From Gleimia coleocanis DSM 15436 (GTDB lineage: Bacteria; Actinomycetota; Actinomycetes; Actinomycetales; Actinomycetaceae): 64,000 nt of DNA. The stretch is taken from positions 433,860 through 497,859 of the forward strand of contig NZ_DS999545.1 in assembly GCF_000159015.1 (NCBI RefSeq). The letters are read 5' to 3'. The translations under genes and the position numbers were made by a program. Numbering within the stretch: position 1 is the stretch's first letter; every line of letters begins with the position of its first letter. Positions 19,154 to 28,660 of this stretch are shown one piece after another. Below the pieces are notes generated by a model. That model did not search any database. It was not told the origin of the DNA and saw nothing but the letters and a program-made list of their open reading frames with translations.

Positions 19154-20509
19154 ATGGCACGTCTATTCGGCACTGACGGCGTACGCGGTCTTGCAAACCG
19201 TCAGATTACTCCAGCTCTAGCGCTGGAACTTGGTGAAGCTGCCGCACGTTACATCATCAACCATGAACCTGCCCCAAAGCATGGCAAGTTAAAAGCAATC
19301 ATCGGACGCGACACCCGTATTTCCGGTGAATTCCTCGAACACGCCCTGGCAGCAGGTATTGCAGCCGCTGGCATGGACGTAGTGCGTATTGGCGTGGTTA
19401 CCACCCCAACTGTTGCACACCTGAGTGCTACCGATGATGATGTTGCCCTGGGCGTAATGATTTCTGCATCCCATAACGCTATGCCAGATAACGGCATTAA
19501 GTTCTTCGCTCATGGTGGTTTTAAGCTCGAAGATGCTGTGGAAGACCAGATTGAAGCTTTGCTAGCCACTGAGTGGGAACGCCCAATCGGCGCTGCAGTT
19601 GGTGAGATTGAGTTCAATGACACCCATGCTGCTCAGTCCTACATTGAGCACCTGGTTTCTGCTACTAACTGCGACTTGTCAGGTCTGCGCGTGGTAGTGG
19701 ACTGCGCTAATGGTGCTGCTTCAAAGCTGGGTCCAGAAGCACTACGTGAAGCGGGTGTGGACGTTGTTGTAATTAACGCCAGCCCAGACGGCCGCAACAT
19801 CAACGATGCTTGTGGGTCTACCCATCCCGAACAGCTGCAGTCTGCAACTGTCGCTGCAGGCGCTGATTTTGGGGTTGCCTATGATGGTGACGCTGATCGT
19901 TGTTTGGCAGTTGATCACGCGGGTAACCTGATTGACGGCGATAAGATTATGGGTGCTTTGGCACTTGATTTGCAGGCACGTGGTGAGCTGGCACAGGACA
20001 CTTTGGTAGTCACTGTAATGTCTAACCTGGGGCTGCTACTGGCTATGTCTGAAAAGGGCATTAACACGGTGCAGACCGCGGTAGGTGACCGTTATGTTCT
20101 GGAAAGCATGAAGGAACACGGCTACACCCTGGGTGGTGAGCAGTCTGGTCACATGATTTTCGCTAACCACGCAACTACGGGTGATGGCGTGCTCACTTCC
20201 TTGCTGATTGCCCGTATGGTGAAGGAATCCGGCAAGTCTTTGGCTGAGCTGACTGAGTTCATTCAGCGTTTGCCTCAGACTTTGGTGAATGTACCAAATG
20301 TGGATAAGATTCGCGCAGCAACTGACGAGGGCGTGCAGGCAGCGGTAGCGGCTTGTGAAGAACGCTTGGGCGGTACCGGTCGAGTTCTGTTGCGTTCTTC
20401 TGGTACGGAACCTTTGGTGCGCGTAATGATTGAGGCAGCTACTCAGGAAATCGCTGATTCTGAGGCCGCTGCTTTGGCTGAAGTGGTGCGTGAGCGCTTA
20501 AGCATCTGA
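19154..20509 (+). CDS. glmM: Phosphoglucosamine mutase
   Basis: GlmM interconverts glucosamine 6-phosphate and glucosamine 1-phosphate for peptidoglycan precursor synthesis. The active-site serine is in ISASHNAMPDNGIKFF (S106), the metal site is DGDADRC, the sugar-binding loop is GGEQSGH and the phosphate loop is RSSGTEPLVRVM. Length is 451, as expected. AGGAGGT lies upstream of the ATG. It stands as a single gene between rpsI and the inverted iterated-motif pair. Confidence 0.97.
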   Translation: MARLFGTDGVRGLANRQITPALALELGEAAARYIINHEPAPKHGKLKAIIGRDTRISGEFLEHALAAGIAAAGMDVVRIGVVTTPTVAHLSATDDDVALGVMISASHNAMPDNGIKFFAHGGFKLEDAVEDQIEALLATEWERPIGAAVGEIEFNDTHAAQSYIEHLVSATNCDLSGLRVVVDCANGAASKLGPEALREAGVDVVVINASPDGRNINDACGSTHPEQLQSATVAAGADFGVAYDGDADRCLAVDHAGNLIDGDKIMGALALDLQARGELAQDTLVVTVMSNLGLLLAMSEKGINTVQTAVGDRYVLESMKEHGYTLGGEQSGHMIFANHATTGDGVLTSLLIARMVKESGKSLAELTEFIQRLPQTLVNVPNVDKIRAATDEGVQAAVAACEERLGGTGRVLLRSSGTEPLVRVMIEAATQEIADSEAAALAEVVRERLSI

Positions 20510-20530
20510 GCGTTCGTTCGTAAAGTTTAA

Positions 20531-20580
20531 TATTTTCGGGGGCGGATTTTACTGTTACAGTAAGGGTCCGCCCTCGAGAA
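20531..20580. terminator. Inverted pair of the iterated motif between glmM and coaA
   Basis: TCGGGGGCGGA (20536-20546) faces TCCGCCCTCGA (20567-20577); the arms pair over 11 bases with one G-T pair, with a nested TACTG/CAGTA stem inside. It separates two convergent genes, so it probably serves as a bidirectional terminator built from two copies of the CGAGGGCG motif, one with a mismatch. T runs are modest on both sides. Confidence 0.65.
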
Positions 20581-20602
20581 TTAATAATCCGCAAACGTAA
20601 GT

Positions 20603-21571
20603 TCAGAGTTTGCGCAGGTAAAGCCCTTCCACCTTATGGTCACAGCCCTTGCGGATAATCAGGGAAGCGCGGTCGCGGGTAGGAAGAATGTTTTCCTCTA
20701 AATTCACTAAGTTGATAGTGCGCCAAATCTGGCGTGCTCGCGTAACAGCTTCCTCGTCAGTTAAAGATGCGTAGTTGCGGAAATAGGAATCCTTACGGCT
20801 AAACGCCGTTTGCCGCAGGGACTTAAACCGCGAAATATACCAAGCTTCAATATCAGACGGATCTGCATCCACATAAATCGTGAAATCAAAGTAGTCAGAA
20901 ACCGCGGTTGTACCAATCGAATCCGGACCAGAACGAGCTGGCTGCAGCACGTTGAGACCTTCGACGATAAGAATATCGGGCCGGGTGATTACTGCTTCTT
21001 CCGCAGTAATGTCATAGGTGACATGGTCATAGACCGGGGCAGTTACGCGTTCAACCCCAGCTTTTACCTGAGCCAGGAAATCAATTAAACGCGCACGATT
21101 ATAGGACTCTGGGAACCCTTTGCGAGTCATCAATCCTCGCTCTTCCAAAACCGCATTAGGGTAGAGGAAACCGTCAGTGGTGATTAACTGTACTCGCGGA
21201 GTATTCGGCCAGCGCCGCAGCAGTTCTAATAGCAAACGAGAAATCGTGGACTTACCAACTGCTACAGAACCACCGATGCCAATAATGAATGGGGTAGAAG
21301 GCGACTCATAGTTATGTAGAAAGAGTTTCCGCTCGGCATCTAACCGTCGTTTATTTTCAACATGCATTTCTAACAGTGCTGAGAGAGGACGGTAGATTGT
21401 GTCAGCTTCAGAAATATCTAACCGGTCACCTAAAGAAGTGAGGGTCGTAATGTCATCACTGGTGAGTGGCAGGGGAGTTGCCTCTGCTAAACGTCGCCAG
21501 GTTTGCCTTGAAAAATGTTGGAAAATCCCTGGCTTTGCGGGATTTCTTTCTAAGCTGAAGCTATAAGTCAC
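20603..21571 (-). CDS. coaA: Pantothenate kinase, type I
   Basis: CoaA phosphorylates pantothenate, the first and controlling step of CoA synthesis. The P-loop GIGGSVAVGKST is at about residues 98-109, with LITTDGFLYPNAVLEERGLM and LIVEGLNVLQ after it, all characteristic of the type I (prokaryotic) family. Length is 322. The GTG start lacks a clear RBS. It is a single gene convergent with glmM and divergent from alr. Confidence 0.96.
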   Translation of the reverse strand: MTYSFSLERNPAKPGIFQHFSRQTWRRLAEATPLPLTSDDITTLTSLGDRLDISEADTIYRPLSALLEMHVENKRRLDAERKLFLHNYESPSTPFIIGIGGSVAVGKSTISRLLLELLRRWPNTPRVQLITTDGFLYPNAVLEERGLMTRKGFPESYNRARLIDFLAQVKAGVERVTAPVYDHVTYDITAEEAVITRPDILIVEGLNVLQPARSGPDSIGTTAVSDYFDFTIYVDADPSDIEAWYISRFKSLRQTAFSRKDSYFRNYASLTDEEAVTRARQIWRTINLVNLEENILPTRDRASLIIRKGCDHKVEGLYLRKL

Positions 21572-21691
21572 GCCTGTAATTGTGCCTGAGGGAAACTGAA
21601 AATGCGACTTCCTCGGACGCAGAAATGGCGCAGAAAGTTATAAAATGGGTTAAGTTCTGTTCTTTCTAGGGCTTTTAGTATAGGAGCACCA

Positions 21692-22885
21692 GTGGTTTAT
21701 TCGTATCCTGCGCGCGCACTGATTGATATTGCCGCGATTACGCATAATGCGAAGTTACTGTTAGCGAAGGCTCCGAATACGCAGCACTTAGGGGTTGTTA
21801 AGGCTGACGCTTACGGGCATGGGCATGCTTCTGTGGCGGTGGCTTTAGCGCGTGCTGGTTACCGGGCTATTGGGGTGGCGCAAATCGAAGAGGCGCTCGC
21901 GGTGCGGGATGCTTTGGATATTGCTGGTTTTTATGATGTCATGCTGTTTTCGTGGGTGATTCCAGCGGATGGCACACTGGTGGCAAGTGAGGCGATTGAA
22001 CGTGGCATTGAGGTTGCCGCATCGACGCCTGTGCAGGTGGCCATGCTTAATGACTGTGCGATGTTGCGTAATCCTGCTCGGTTGCATTTGAAAATCGATA
22101 CGGGGATGAGTCGCGCGGGAGCTACTTTAGATGAGTTTGCGCAGCTGATTGAGGATGCCTTGGCAGCTCCGAATATCAAGATTGTGGGCGTATGGTCGCA
22201 TTTGGCTTGCGCGGATGAGCTGACCGAGGACGGTATGGCTGCGACTAATGCGCAGAAGGATGTTTTTGACCGGGCTTGTCAGATGCTGAGTGACTATGGG
22301 GTGCGGGATTTCACCCGTCATTTAGGTGCTACTTCAGTTACTTTGTGGCATCCGCAGCTGCAGTATGACATGGTGCGCGATGGGATTGGCATTTATGGTT
22401 TGACTCCTAATCCGGAGACGGCTAGTTCTGAGGAACTTGGGCTGATGCCGGTGATGAATTTGAGTGCGAATTTGATGCAGGTTAAGCGTATTAAGCAGGG
22501 AGCGAAGGTTTCCTATGGGGGGACTTGGGTAGCTGAGACTGATCGTTGGTTGGGGTTGGTGCCATTGGGGTATGGTGATGGGGTGCCTCGTCATGCTTCT
22601 AACCATGCGGAGGTTTCAGTTTACGCGGGTGGTCGCGTTATGCGCTGTCCGGTGGTGGGGCGCGTGTGTATGGATCAGTTCATGATTGATTTGGGCCCTG
22701 CTGTGGATGCGCAGGGCGTGGATTTGCCGGCTCCGGCAGTGGCGGGGGATACCGCGGTTTTGTTTGGTAATCCGGAGCGTTTTCCGGGGTGTCCGTCGGT
22801 GGATGACTGGGCGCAGGCGTGTGACACGATTAATTATGAGATTGTGACGCGCTTAGGTTCGCGTGTTCCCCGCGAGTACGTGTAG
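21692..22885 (+). CDS. alr: Alanine racemase
   Basis: Alr makes D-alanine for peptidoglycan using PLP. The PLP lysine is K37 in VVKADAYGHG; the second catalytic Tyr lies in KVSYGGTW and the C-terminal domain has GRVCMDQFMIDLG. Length is 397. The GTG start follows TAGGAG by 6 bases. It leads a run of small co-directional genes (tsaE, tsaB, rimI), a common actinobacterial arrangement. Confidence 0.96.
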   Translation: MVYSYPARALIDIAAITHNAKLLLAKAPNTQHLGVVKADAYGHGHASVAVALARAGYRAIGVAQIEEALAVRDALDIAGFYDVMLFSWVIPADGTLVASEAIERGIEVAASTPVQVAMLNDCAMLRNPARLHLKIDTGMSRAGATLDEFAQLIEDALAAPNIKIVGVWSHLACADELTEDGMAATNAQKDVFDRACQMLSDYGVRDFTRHLGATSVTLWHPQLQYDMVRDGIGIYGLTPNPETASSEELGLMPVMNLSANLMQVKRIKQGAKVSYGGTWVAETDRWLGLVPLGYGDGVPRHASNHAEVSVYAGGRVMRCPVVGRVCMDQFMIDLGPAVDAQGVDLPAPAVAGDTAVLFGNPERFPGCPSVDDWAQACDTINYEIVTRLGSRVPREYV

Positions 22886-22921
22886 CGTATAAGTAGTGAC
22901 TGGTTTTTAAGGATTTATGTG

Positions 22922-23485
22922 ATGTTTGAGTTTAATGTTGCCTCGGCTGCGCAGACGCAGGCTTTGGGTGAGGCTTTGGGTGCTTTGGTTCGCGGGGGCG
23001 ATTTGCTGATGCTGACGGGCGACTTGGGCACGGGGAAGACTACTTTTACGCAGGGTTTGGGGCGTGGCATGAATGTGGAGGGGCGCGTGGCTTCTCCGAC
23101 TTTCATTATTTCTCGTACGCATCGTGGGAAGATTTCAGCCGAGGGCGTTAAATCTCCTGATTTAGTGCATGTGGATGCTTACCGTATTACGGACTTAGAT
23201 GATTTGGAAACTTTGGACTTGGATACGGCACTTCGCGAAGCTGTTGTGGTTGTGGAATGGGGCGAAGGTAAGACTGAAGCATTGTCTGAAGAGCGTTTGG
23301 AGATCACTTTGCACGGTGATGCTTTGAATCTTGAGGAGCTTTCTACGGATTTAGAGGGTATGGATTCTGGTCATCGGGTGATTCGTTTTAACCCGGTGGG
23401 TTCGCGTTGGCAGGAATGTGACTTGCAACTGGCTTTACAGCAGGCTTTGGAGGCAGCGCAGGCTGCGGAAGTTGAGGAAAACTGA
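22922..23485 (+). CDS. tsaE: tRNA t6A biosynthesis ATPase TsaE
   Basis: TsaE is the ATPase that works with TsaB and TsaD to make threonylcarbamoyladenosine at tRNA position 37. The Walker A is TGDLGTGKTTF (around residue 40), with VASPTFIISRTH and VHVDAYRI following and VVVEWGEG near the end of the domain. I take the ATG at 22922; GTG 22919 is possible. The C-terminal 50 residues are extra. An iterated motif lies inside (23140-23147). It overlaps tsaB by one base. Confidence 0.93.
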   Translation: MFEFNVASAAQTQALGEALGALVRGGDLLMLTGDLGTGKTTFTQGLGRGMNVEGRVASPTFIISRTHRGKISAEGVKSPDLVHVDAYRITDLDDLETLDLDTALREAVVVVEWGEGKTEALSEERLEITLHGDALNLEELSTDLEGMDSGHRVIRFNPVGSRWQECDLQLALQQALEAAQAAEVEEN

Positions 23486-24162
23486 TGACTACTTTGTGTA
23501 TTGATACTTCTTTCGGCGCAACTGTGGCGGTGGTTTCTGAATCCGGTCAGGTGCTTTCGGTGGTTTCGGAAGAGTCTTCTAAAGCCCATGCTGAGCGTTT
23601 GTCTTTGTTGGTGTGTGAGGCTTTAGAGAAAGCTGGTTTACCGGCGCAAGCAAAGCAGGCTGGTTTAACTCAGGTTATTGTGGGTACTGGTCCTGCTCCT
23701 TTCACTGGTTTGCGTGCGGGGCTGGTGACTGCGCGAGTTTTAGGTAAGGTTTGTGGCGTGCCGGTGCGGGGCGTGTGTTCTTTAGACGTGATTGCCCGCC
23801 AGTATTTGGATAGTTTTCCTTCTGATCAGGAGCTGGTAGTGGTGACTGATGCGCGTCGTAAGGAAGTGTATTTCGGTCATTACCGTGAGAATGGTCCGGA
23901 TGATGTGTTGCGTTTGGATGGTCCACAGGTGGCTTCTGCAGCTGATGTAGCGAACCAGTTTATGGCTCGTCCGGTTAAGTATGCGGGTGCCGGTACGCAG
24001 GTTTATAGTGAGGTTTTCTCTAGTGCGATTCCACTGCAGCCGCTGCGTTTTGAGGTGGCGTACCGGTTGGTGAAGGCGCGTTTGCAGGCAGGGGAGACGG
24101 ATTTTAATACTGAGCCTCTGTATTTGCGACGCCCTGACGTGCATCCTGGTAAAAACGCTTGA
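23485..24162 (+). CDS. tsaB: tRNA t6A biosynthesis protein TsaB
   Basis: TsaB is an inactive paralogue that scaffolds TsaD in t6A synthesis. CIDTSFGATVAVV at the N-terminus and IVGTGPAPFTGLRAGLVTARVLG are the family signatures. Length is 225. The ATG overlaps the tsaE stop (TGATG). It is followed 4 bases later by rimI. Confidence 0.94.
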   Translation: MTTLCIDTSFGATVAVVSESGQVLSVVSEESSKAHAERLSLLVCEALEKAGLPAQAKQAGLTQVIVGTGPAPFTGLRAGLVTARVLGKVCGVPVRGVCSLDVIARQYLDSFPSDQELVVVTDARRKEVYFGHYRENGPDDVLRLDGPQVASAADVANQFMARPVKYAGAGTQVYSEVFSSAIPLQPLRFEVAYRLVKARLQAGETDFNTEPLYLRRPDVHPGKNA

Positions 24163-24166
24163 GCTG

Positions 24167-24718
24167 ATGCTTTCTTTCGAGGTTTTAACGGAAGCTGACC
24201 TGTTTTTGTTGATTGAACTTGAGCAGGTGATTTTTGGTGCGGAAGCGTGGAGTGAATCCATGCTGATGGATGAGCTGACGTTGCCTGACCGTTTGTATAT
24301 TGGCGCTTACCAGGGTGAGGATTTGCTTGGCTATGCTGGTGTGCGTTTGGGTTGGGATACTGACTTGATGACGGTGGGGGTTTTGCCGTTGCAGCGGGGC
24401 AGAGGTGTGGGGCGCGCCCTCGTGAAAGAATTATTACGTCGCGTTGCCAGCGTGCGTTTTGCACCTGATCATTCGATTTTTATTCAGGATCCGTTGGCTC
24501 CCGAGGTTGATTTTGTATCCCCAGGTCATATTGCGCGACCGGTGCGCAGAGTGGAACGTGTGATTTTGGAGGTACGGGAATCGAACTTGGCGGCGATTAA
24601 CCTGTATAGTTCGTTGGGGTTTGAAACCGAAGGGCATATTAAGAAATACTATCGTCACCCGGTGGAAGATGCATTGGTGATGATCATGGAATTAACGAAA
24701 TCTGCGCCGGTTTCGTAG
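24167..24718 (+). CDS. rimI: GNAT acetyltransferase, probable ribosomal protein S18 alanine acetyltransferase
   Basis: This is a GNAT-fold enzyme; position after tsaB points to RimI, which acetylates the N-terminus of S18. The acetyl-CoA-binding motif is VLPLQRGRGVGRALVKEL (Q/RxxGxG/A) and the RimI-like end is AINLYSSLGFETEGHIKKYY. An insertion of about 30 residues lies between the motif and the C-terminal strand (DHSIFIQDPLAPEVD...). Length is 183 against about 150 usual. tsaD, normally next, is absent. Confidence 0.85.
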   Translation: MLSFEVLTEADLFLLIELEQVIFGAEAWSESMLMDELTLPDRLYIGAYQGEDLLGYAGVRLGWDTDLMTVGVLPLQRGRGVGRALVKELLRRVASVRFAPDHSIFIQDPLAPEVDFVSPGHIARPVRRVERVILEVRESNLAAINLYSSLGFETEGHIKKYYRHPVEDALVMIMELTKSAPVS

Positions 24719-24783
24719 GTGGATTTTTATTTAGAAAAACAGGGCTTGCGAAAAGAACGTTTTTTTAAGCGGTTTTTCTTTCC

Positions 24784-24791
24784 CGAGGGCG
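24784..24791 (+). repeat. Iterated motif CGAGGGCG between rimI and sdhC
   Basis: TTTCTTTCCCGAGGGCGGGA is a full copy; TTTCCCG and CGGGAAA around AGGG also form a small hairpin. It lies in the 217-base gap before sdhC. Confidence 0.85.
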
Positions 24792-24923
24792 GGAAAAATA
24801 GGATTTGCGAAAATCTAGCAAACTTTAAGTTTTCACTTCTATACTGCGGTTTCTATGTGTTTCCTAAATAGGGTGGCGGGGCCATTAGGACCCAAGACGT
24901 ATTAAGGCACTTTATGGGTTCGG

Positions 24924-24929
24924 TAATCT
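24924..24929 (+). promoter_or_regulatory. -10 box of a probable leaderless promoter for sdhCAB
   Basis: TAATCT followed by six bases and the ATG at 24936; there is no Shine-Dalgarno sequence. A convincing -35 is not visible. Confidence 0.5.
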
Positions 24930-24935
24930 GGACAC

Positions 24936-25640
24936 ATGTCAAATAAAACTGTCACCCCGAAGAAGCGTCGGGCTTGGAGCACTAACGTATTCGTTAAGCA
25001 GCTCATGGCAATTTCCGGCCTCTTCTTCGTAATGTTCGTAATTGTTCACGCATACGGAAACCTGAAGATGTTCCTGGGCCAGGAAGCATATGATCACTAT
25101 GCACACTGGTTGAAGGGCGAAGCCTTCTACCCACTGCTACCACACGGCGGCCTCATCATCATTTTCCGACTCGCCATGATTTCTATGGCATTGCTACACA
25201 TCGGCGCAGCTTTCCATACCTGGATTATTTCTAACCGTGCTCGTAAAGACCGCTACACCGTAAAGAAGAACGTAGCTGACTCTTACGCCGCACGTACCAT
25301 GCGCATGACCGCAGTAATCCTGCTGGCGATGGTAGTATTCCACATCCTGCACTTCACCACCGCACACATTCCAGCTGGCTTCGCAGCTACTGAAATGTCC
25401 CCATACATGCGAATGGTTGGCGCATTCCAGAACCCAGGCCTGGTAGTTCTCTACGCAATCTTCGTTGGCGCACTGGCACTGCACATCGGCCACGGCATTT
25501 GGTCTGCATTCCAGTCCATCGGTTGGCTGCGTCGTAACACCCAGCACGTAGCAACTGTAGCCGGCGGCGCTGTTGCAGCTCTGGTATTCGTACTGTTCAT
25601 GGCTCCACCAGTAGCAATCGCTGTTGGTTTTATTTCCTGA
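24936..25640 (+). CDS. sdhC: Succinate dehydrogenase cytochrome b558-type membrane subunit
   Basis: This is the single membrane anchor of a type B (two-heme, SdhCAB) succinate:quinone oxidoreductase or fumarate reductase. Five hydrophobic segments are visible, with histidines near membrane ends (HAYGNLKMFLG, HIGAAFHTW, HILHFT, HIGHGIWSAFQSIG) suited to ligate two b hemes. Length is 234. No separate SdhD is present, as expected for this class. It is followed 11 bases later by sdhA. Confidence 0.93.
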   Translation: MSNKTVTPKKRRAWSTNVFVKQLMAISGLFFVMFVIVHAYGNLKMFLGQEAYDHYAHWLKGEAFYPLLPHGGLIIIFRLAMISMALLHIGAAFHTWIISNRARKDRYTVKKNVADSYAARTMRMTAVILLAMVVFHILHFTTAHIPAGFAATEMSPYMRMVGAFQNPGLVVLYAIFVGALALHIGHGIWSAFQSIGWLRRNTQHVATVAGGAVAALVFVLFMAPPVAIAVGFIS

Positions 25641-25651
25641 GGTAACGTGAT

Positions 25652-27625
25652 ATGTCTGAACTGATCCACGGCCTCTACCGCGAAGGCGAAAAAATCGCGG
25701 ACACCAAGGCTCCTCTCGATGTGCCACTGTCACAGTGCTGGGAGACCCGTAAGTTCAACGCTAAGCTGGTTAACCCAGCTAACCGTCGTAAGCTGAAGGT
25801 AATTATCGTAGGTACCGGCCTGGCAGGTGGCGCGGCAGCTGCTTCCCTGGGTGAAATGGGTTACCAGGTATCTGCATTTTTCTACCAGGACTCCGCTCGT
25901 CGTGCACACTCCATCGCTGCACAGGGTGGTATCAACGCTGCGAAGAACTACCGCAACGACAACGACTCTGTTTACCGCCTCTTCTACGACACCGTAAAGG
26001 GCGGCGACTACCGTGCACGTGAAACCAACGTTTACCGTCTGGCTGAAGTATCCGCAGCGATCATTGACCAGTGTGTAGCACAGGGTGTTCCATTCGCACG
26101 CGAATACGGCGGTCTGCTCGACAACCGTTCCTTCGGTGGCGTACAGGTATCCCGTACCTTCTACGCACGCGGTCAGACAGGTCAGCAGCTTTTGATTGGT
26201 GCTTACCAGGCACTGGAACGCCAGGTTAAGGCTGGCACCGTCACCGAGTTCCCACGCCACGAAATGATAGAACTGATCGTTGTGGATGGTCGTGCACGCG
26301 GCATCATCGCTCGTGACATGGTTACCGGTGAACTGGAAACCCACACCGCTGACGCAGTCGTACTGGCAACCGGTGGTTACGGTAACGTATTCTTCCTGTC
26401 CACCAACGCAATGGGCTGTAACGGCACGGCAATATGGCGTGCACACCGTAAGGGCGCTTACTTCGGCAACCCTTGCTACACCCAGATTCACCCAACCTGT
26501 ATTCCACAGCACGGCGACCAGCAGTCCAAGCTGACCCTGATGTCAGAATCCCTGCGTAACGACGGTCGTATTTGGGTTCCAAAGCGCAAGGAAGACTGCA
26601 AGAAGGATCCACGCGACATTCCTGAAGAAGATCGCGATTACTACTTGGAACGCATCTACCCTGCATTCGGTAACCTGGTTCCACGTGACATCGCATCCCG
26701 TCAGGCAAAGAACATGTGTGACGAGGGCCGTGGTGTAGGTCCAGAAATCGACGGCGTAGCACGTGGCGTTTACTTGGACTTCGCAGATGCAATCAACCGT
26801 ATGGGTCGTGACACCGTTTCCGCTAAGTACGGCAACCTGTTCGACATGTACGAACGCATCACTGGCGACAACCCATACGAATTCCCAATGCGTATTTACC
26901 CAGCAGTTCACTACACCATGGGTGGTCTGTGGGTAGACTACGATCTGCAGTCCAACCTGCCAGGTCTGTACGTAGCTGGTGAAGCTAACTTCTCTGACCA
27001 CGGTGCAAACCGTCTGGGCGCTTCCGCTCTGATGCAGGGGCTGTCCGATGGTTACTTCGTTCTGCCAAACACCATCAACGATTACTTGGCTGGCGCATTC
27101 GGCTTCGACAAGGTTGATGAGAACACCCCAGAAGTTAAGGCAGCTCTGGAAGAAACCCAGGCTCGCATTGACAAGATGATGGCTATTAACGGCACTCGTT
27201 CCGTGGACTCCATCCACAAGGAACTGGGCAACATCATGTGGGAATACTGTGGTATGGAACGTACCGAACCAGGTCTGAAGAAGGCTATCGGTATGATTCG
27301 CGAACTGCGTGAAGAGTTCTGGAAGAACGTACGTATCCCAGGTAAGTCTGTTGGCGAAATGAACCAGTCCCTCGAAAAGGCTGGTCGTTTGGTTGACTTC
27401 CTGGAACTGGGCGAACTGATGTGTATTGACGCATTGCACCGCGAAGAATCTTGTGGTGGCCACTTCCGTGCTGAATCTCAGACTGAAGAAGGCGAAGCTA
27501 AGCGTCAGGACGATCGTTTCCTCTACGTCGCCGCGTGGGAGTTTGGCGCTGATGGCGTTCCAACTCTGCACAAGGAAGACCTGGTTTACAACAACATCGA
27601 GCTGAAGCAGCGGAGCTACAAGTGA
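25652..27625 (+). CDS. sdhA: Succinate dehydrogenase / fumarate reductase flavoprotein subunit
   Basis: SdhA oxidises succinate (or reduces fumarate) with covalent FAD. The dinucleotide-binding VGTGLAGG is at residues 53-60 and the FAD-attachment His is H86 in [11 protein letters not shown]. Substrate-site blocks [20 protein letters not shown] and [20 protein letters not shown] are present. Length is 657, typical of the longer type B subunits. Codon use is the strongly biased, highly expressed type seen in the ribosomal genes. It overlaps sdhB. Confidence 0.96.
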   Translation: MSELIHGLYREGEKIADTKAPLDVPLSQCWETRKFNAKLVNPANRRKLKVIIVGTGLAGGAAAASLGEMGYQVSAFFYQDSARRAHSIAAQGGINAAKNYRNDNDSVYRLFYDTVKGGDYRARETNVYRLAEVSAAIIDQCVAQGVPFAREYGGLLDNRSFGGVQVSRTFYARGQTGQQLLIGAYQALERQVKAGTVTEFPRHEMIELIVVDGRARGIIARDMVTGELETHTADAVVLATGGYGNVFFLSTNAMGCNGTAIWRAHRKGAYFGNPCYTQIHPTCIPQHGDQQSKLTLMSESLRNDGRIWVPKRKEDCKKDPRDIPEEDRDYYLERIYPAFGNLVPRDIASRQAKNMCDEGRGVGPEIDGVARGVYLDFADAINRMGRDTVSAKYGNLFDMYERITGDNPYEFPMRIYPAVHYTMGGLWVDYDLQSNLPGLYVAGEANFSDHGANRLGASALMQGLSDGYFVLPNTINDYLAGAFGFDKVDENTPEVKAALEETQARIDKMMAINGTRSVDSIHKELGNIMWEYCGMERTEPGLKKAIGMIRELREEFWKNVRIPGKSVGEMNQSLEKAGRLVDFLELGELMCIDALHREESCGGHFRAESQTEEGEAKRQDDRFLYVAAWEFGADGVPTLHKEDLVYNNIELKQRSYK

Positions 27626-28365
27626 ACATTACCCTCAAGATCTGGCGTCAGAACGGTCCAGAAGACCGTGGCGCAATGCACGAGTACAAGGTTGCCGGTG
27701 TCTCTGAAGATTCCTCTTTCTTGGAAATGCTCGACATCCTGAACGAAGAACTATTCCTGCGTGGTGAAGAACCAATCGCATTCGACTCTGACTGTCGTGA
27801 AGGCATCTGTGGTATGTGTGGCGTCGTCGTAAACGGCGTAGCACACGGCCCAGAAGTTACCACCACCTGTCAGTTGCACATGCGTACCTTCAAGGACGGC
27901 GACACCATCACCATTGAACCTTGGCGCGCAACCGCGTTCCCAGTGATCAAGGACTTGGTAGTTGACCGCGGCGCTCTGGACCGTATCATCCAGGCTGGTG
28001 GCTACGTTTCCGTAAACACCGGTGCAGCTCCAGACGCACACGCAACCCCAGTTCCAAAGGACAAGGCAGACCGCGCATTCGAAGCAGCTGCATGTATCGG
28101 CTGTGGCGCATGTGTGGCTGCATGTCCAAACGCATCTGCAATGCTGTTCACCTCTGCAAAGGTAACCCACCTGAACCTGCTCCCACAGGGTCAGCCAGAA
28201 AACCTCACTCGTGTAACCAACATGTTGGCTCAGCACGACGCTGAAGGTTTCGGTACCTGTACCAACATCGGTGAATGTGCTGCTGTATGTCCAAAGGAAA
28301 TCCCACTGGACGTAATCTCTACCCTGAACCGCCAGCTCGGCAAGGCAGTTCTCAAGGGCATCTGA
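27622..28365 (+). CDS. sdhB: Succinate dehydrogenase / fumarate reductase iron-sulfur subunit
   Basis: SdhB passes electrons from FAD to quinone. The [2Fe-2S] ligands are C58, C63, C66 and C83; the [4Fe-4S] ligands are in [12 protein letters not shown] (C158, C161, C164) and the [3Fe-4S] set is completed by C213, C219 and C223. Length is 247. The GTG start overlaps the sdhA stop (GTGA). It ends the operon at a strong terminator. Confidence 0.96.
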   Translation: MNITLKIWRQNGPEDRGAMHEYKVAGVSEDSSFLEMLDILNEELFLRGEEPIAFDSDCREGICGMCGVVVNGVAHGPEVTTTCQLHMRTFKDGDTITIEPWRATAFPVIKDLVVDRGALDRIIQAGGYVSVNTGAAPDAHATPVPKDKADRAFEAAACIGCGACVAACPNASAMLFTSAKVTHLNLLPQGQPENLTRVTNMLAQHDAEGFGTCTNIGECAAVCPKEIPLDVISTLNRQLGKAVLKGI

Positions 28366-28409
28366 GAATCTTAAAACTAAACCCGCATCTTTTGCGATGT
28401 AAGGTTTAA

Positions 28410-28449
28410 AAATCCCCGTCGGCTCTTTTGAGCCGGCGGGGATTTTTTA
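28410..28449 (+). terminator. Rho-independent terminator after sdhB
   Basis: AAATCCCCGTCGGCTC and GAGCCGGCGGGGATTT pair around a TTTT loop, followed by TTTAT; one G-T pair. Confidence 0.94.
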
Positions 28450-28500
28450 TGTTGCGTTACAGCGTGCTTGGGGTGTTTATGGAGGCTTGAGGCATGTGTG

Positions 28501-28660
28501 TAGTGCTAAACGCGTCCTTCCCGCACTAAGCGCGCTTCCTGTGCGTTACACGCGTCCTCCCTGCACTAACTGCCACCTTTAACTCGATTTTCGACACTAA
28601 ACGCTTCCTTCGTCAGCGTGAAGATAGCACTTAGTGCCCGCATTTACACTAAACGCGTTT
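28501..28660. repeat. Intergenic array of degenerate 20-base units
   Basis: Four units follow at exactly 20-base spacing (28501, 28521, 28541, 28561), consensus about nnGCACTAAACGCGTCCTTC. Further copies begin at 28591 and 28643, and GCACTTAGTGC (28627-28637) is a palindrome of the same core. The array fills most of the 295-base gap between sdhB and the leftward gene at 28661. No ORF or known RNA is visible. Confidence 0.6.

Noticed and set aside
26543..27571. Minus-strand ORF of 342 codons inside sdhA
   Set aside because: Shadow of sdhA in the opposite frame; no family motifs and no RBS.
28501..28660. CRISPR array
   Set aside because: Units are about 20 bases, contiguous and degenerate, without unique spacers, and no cas genes are present.
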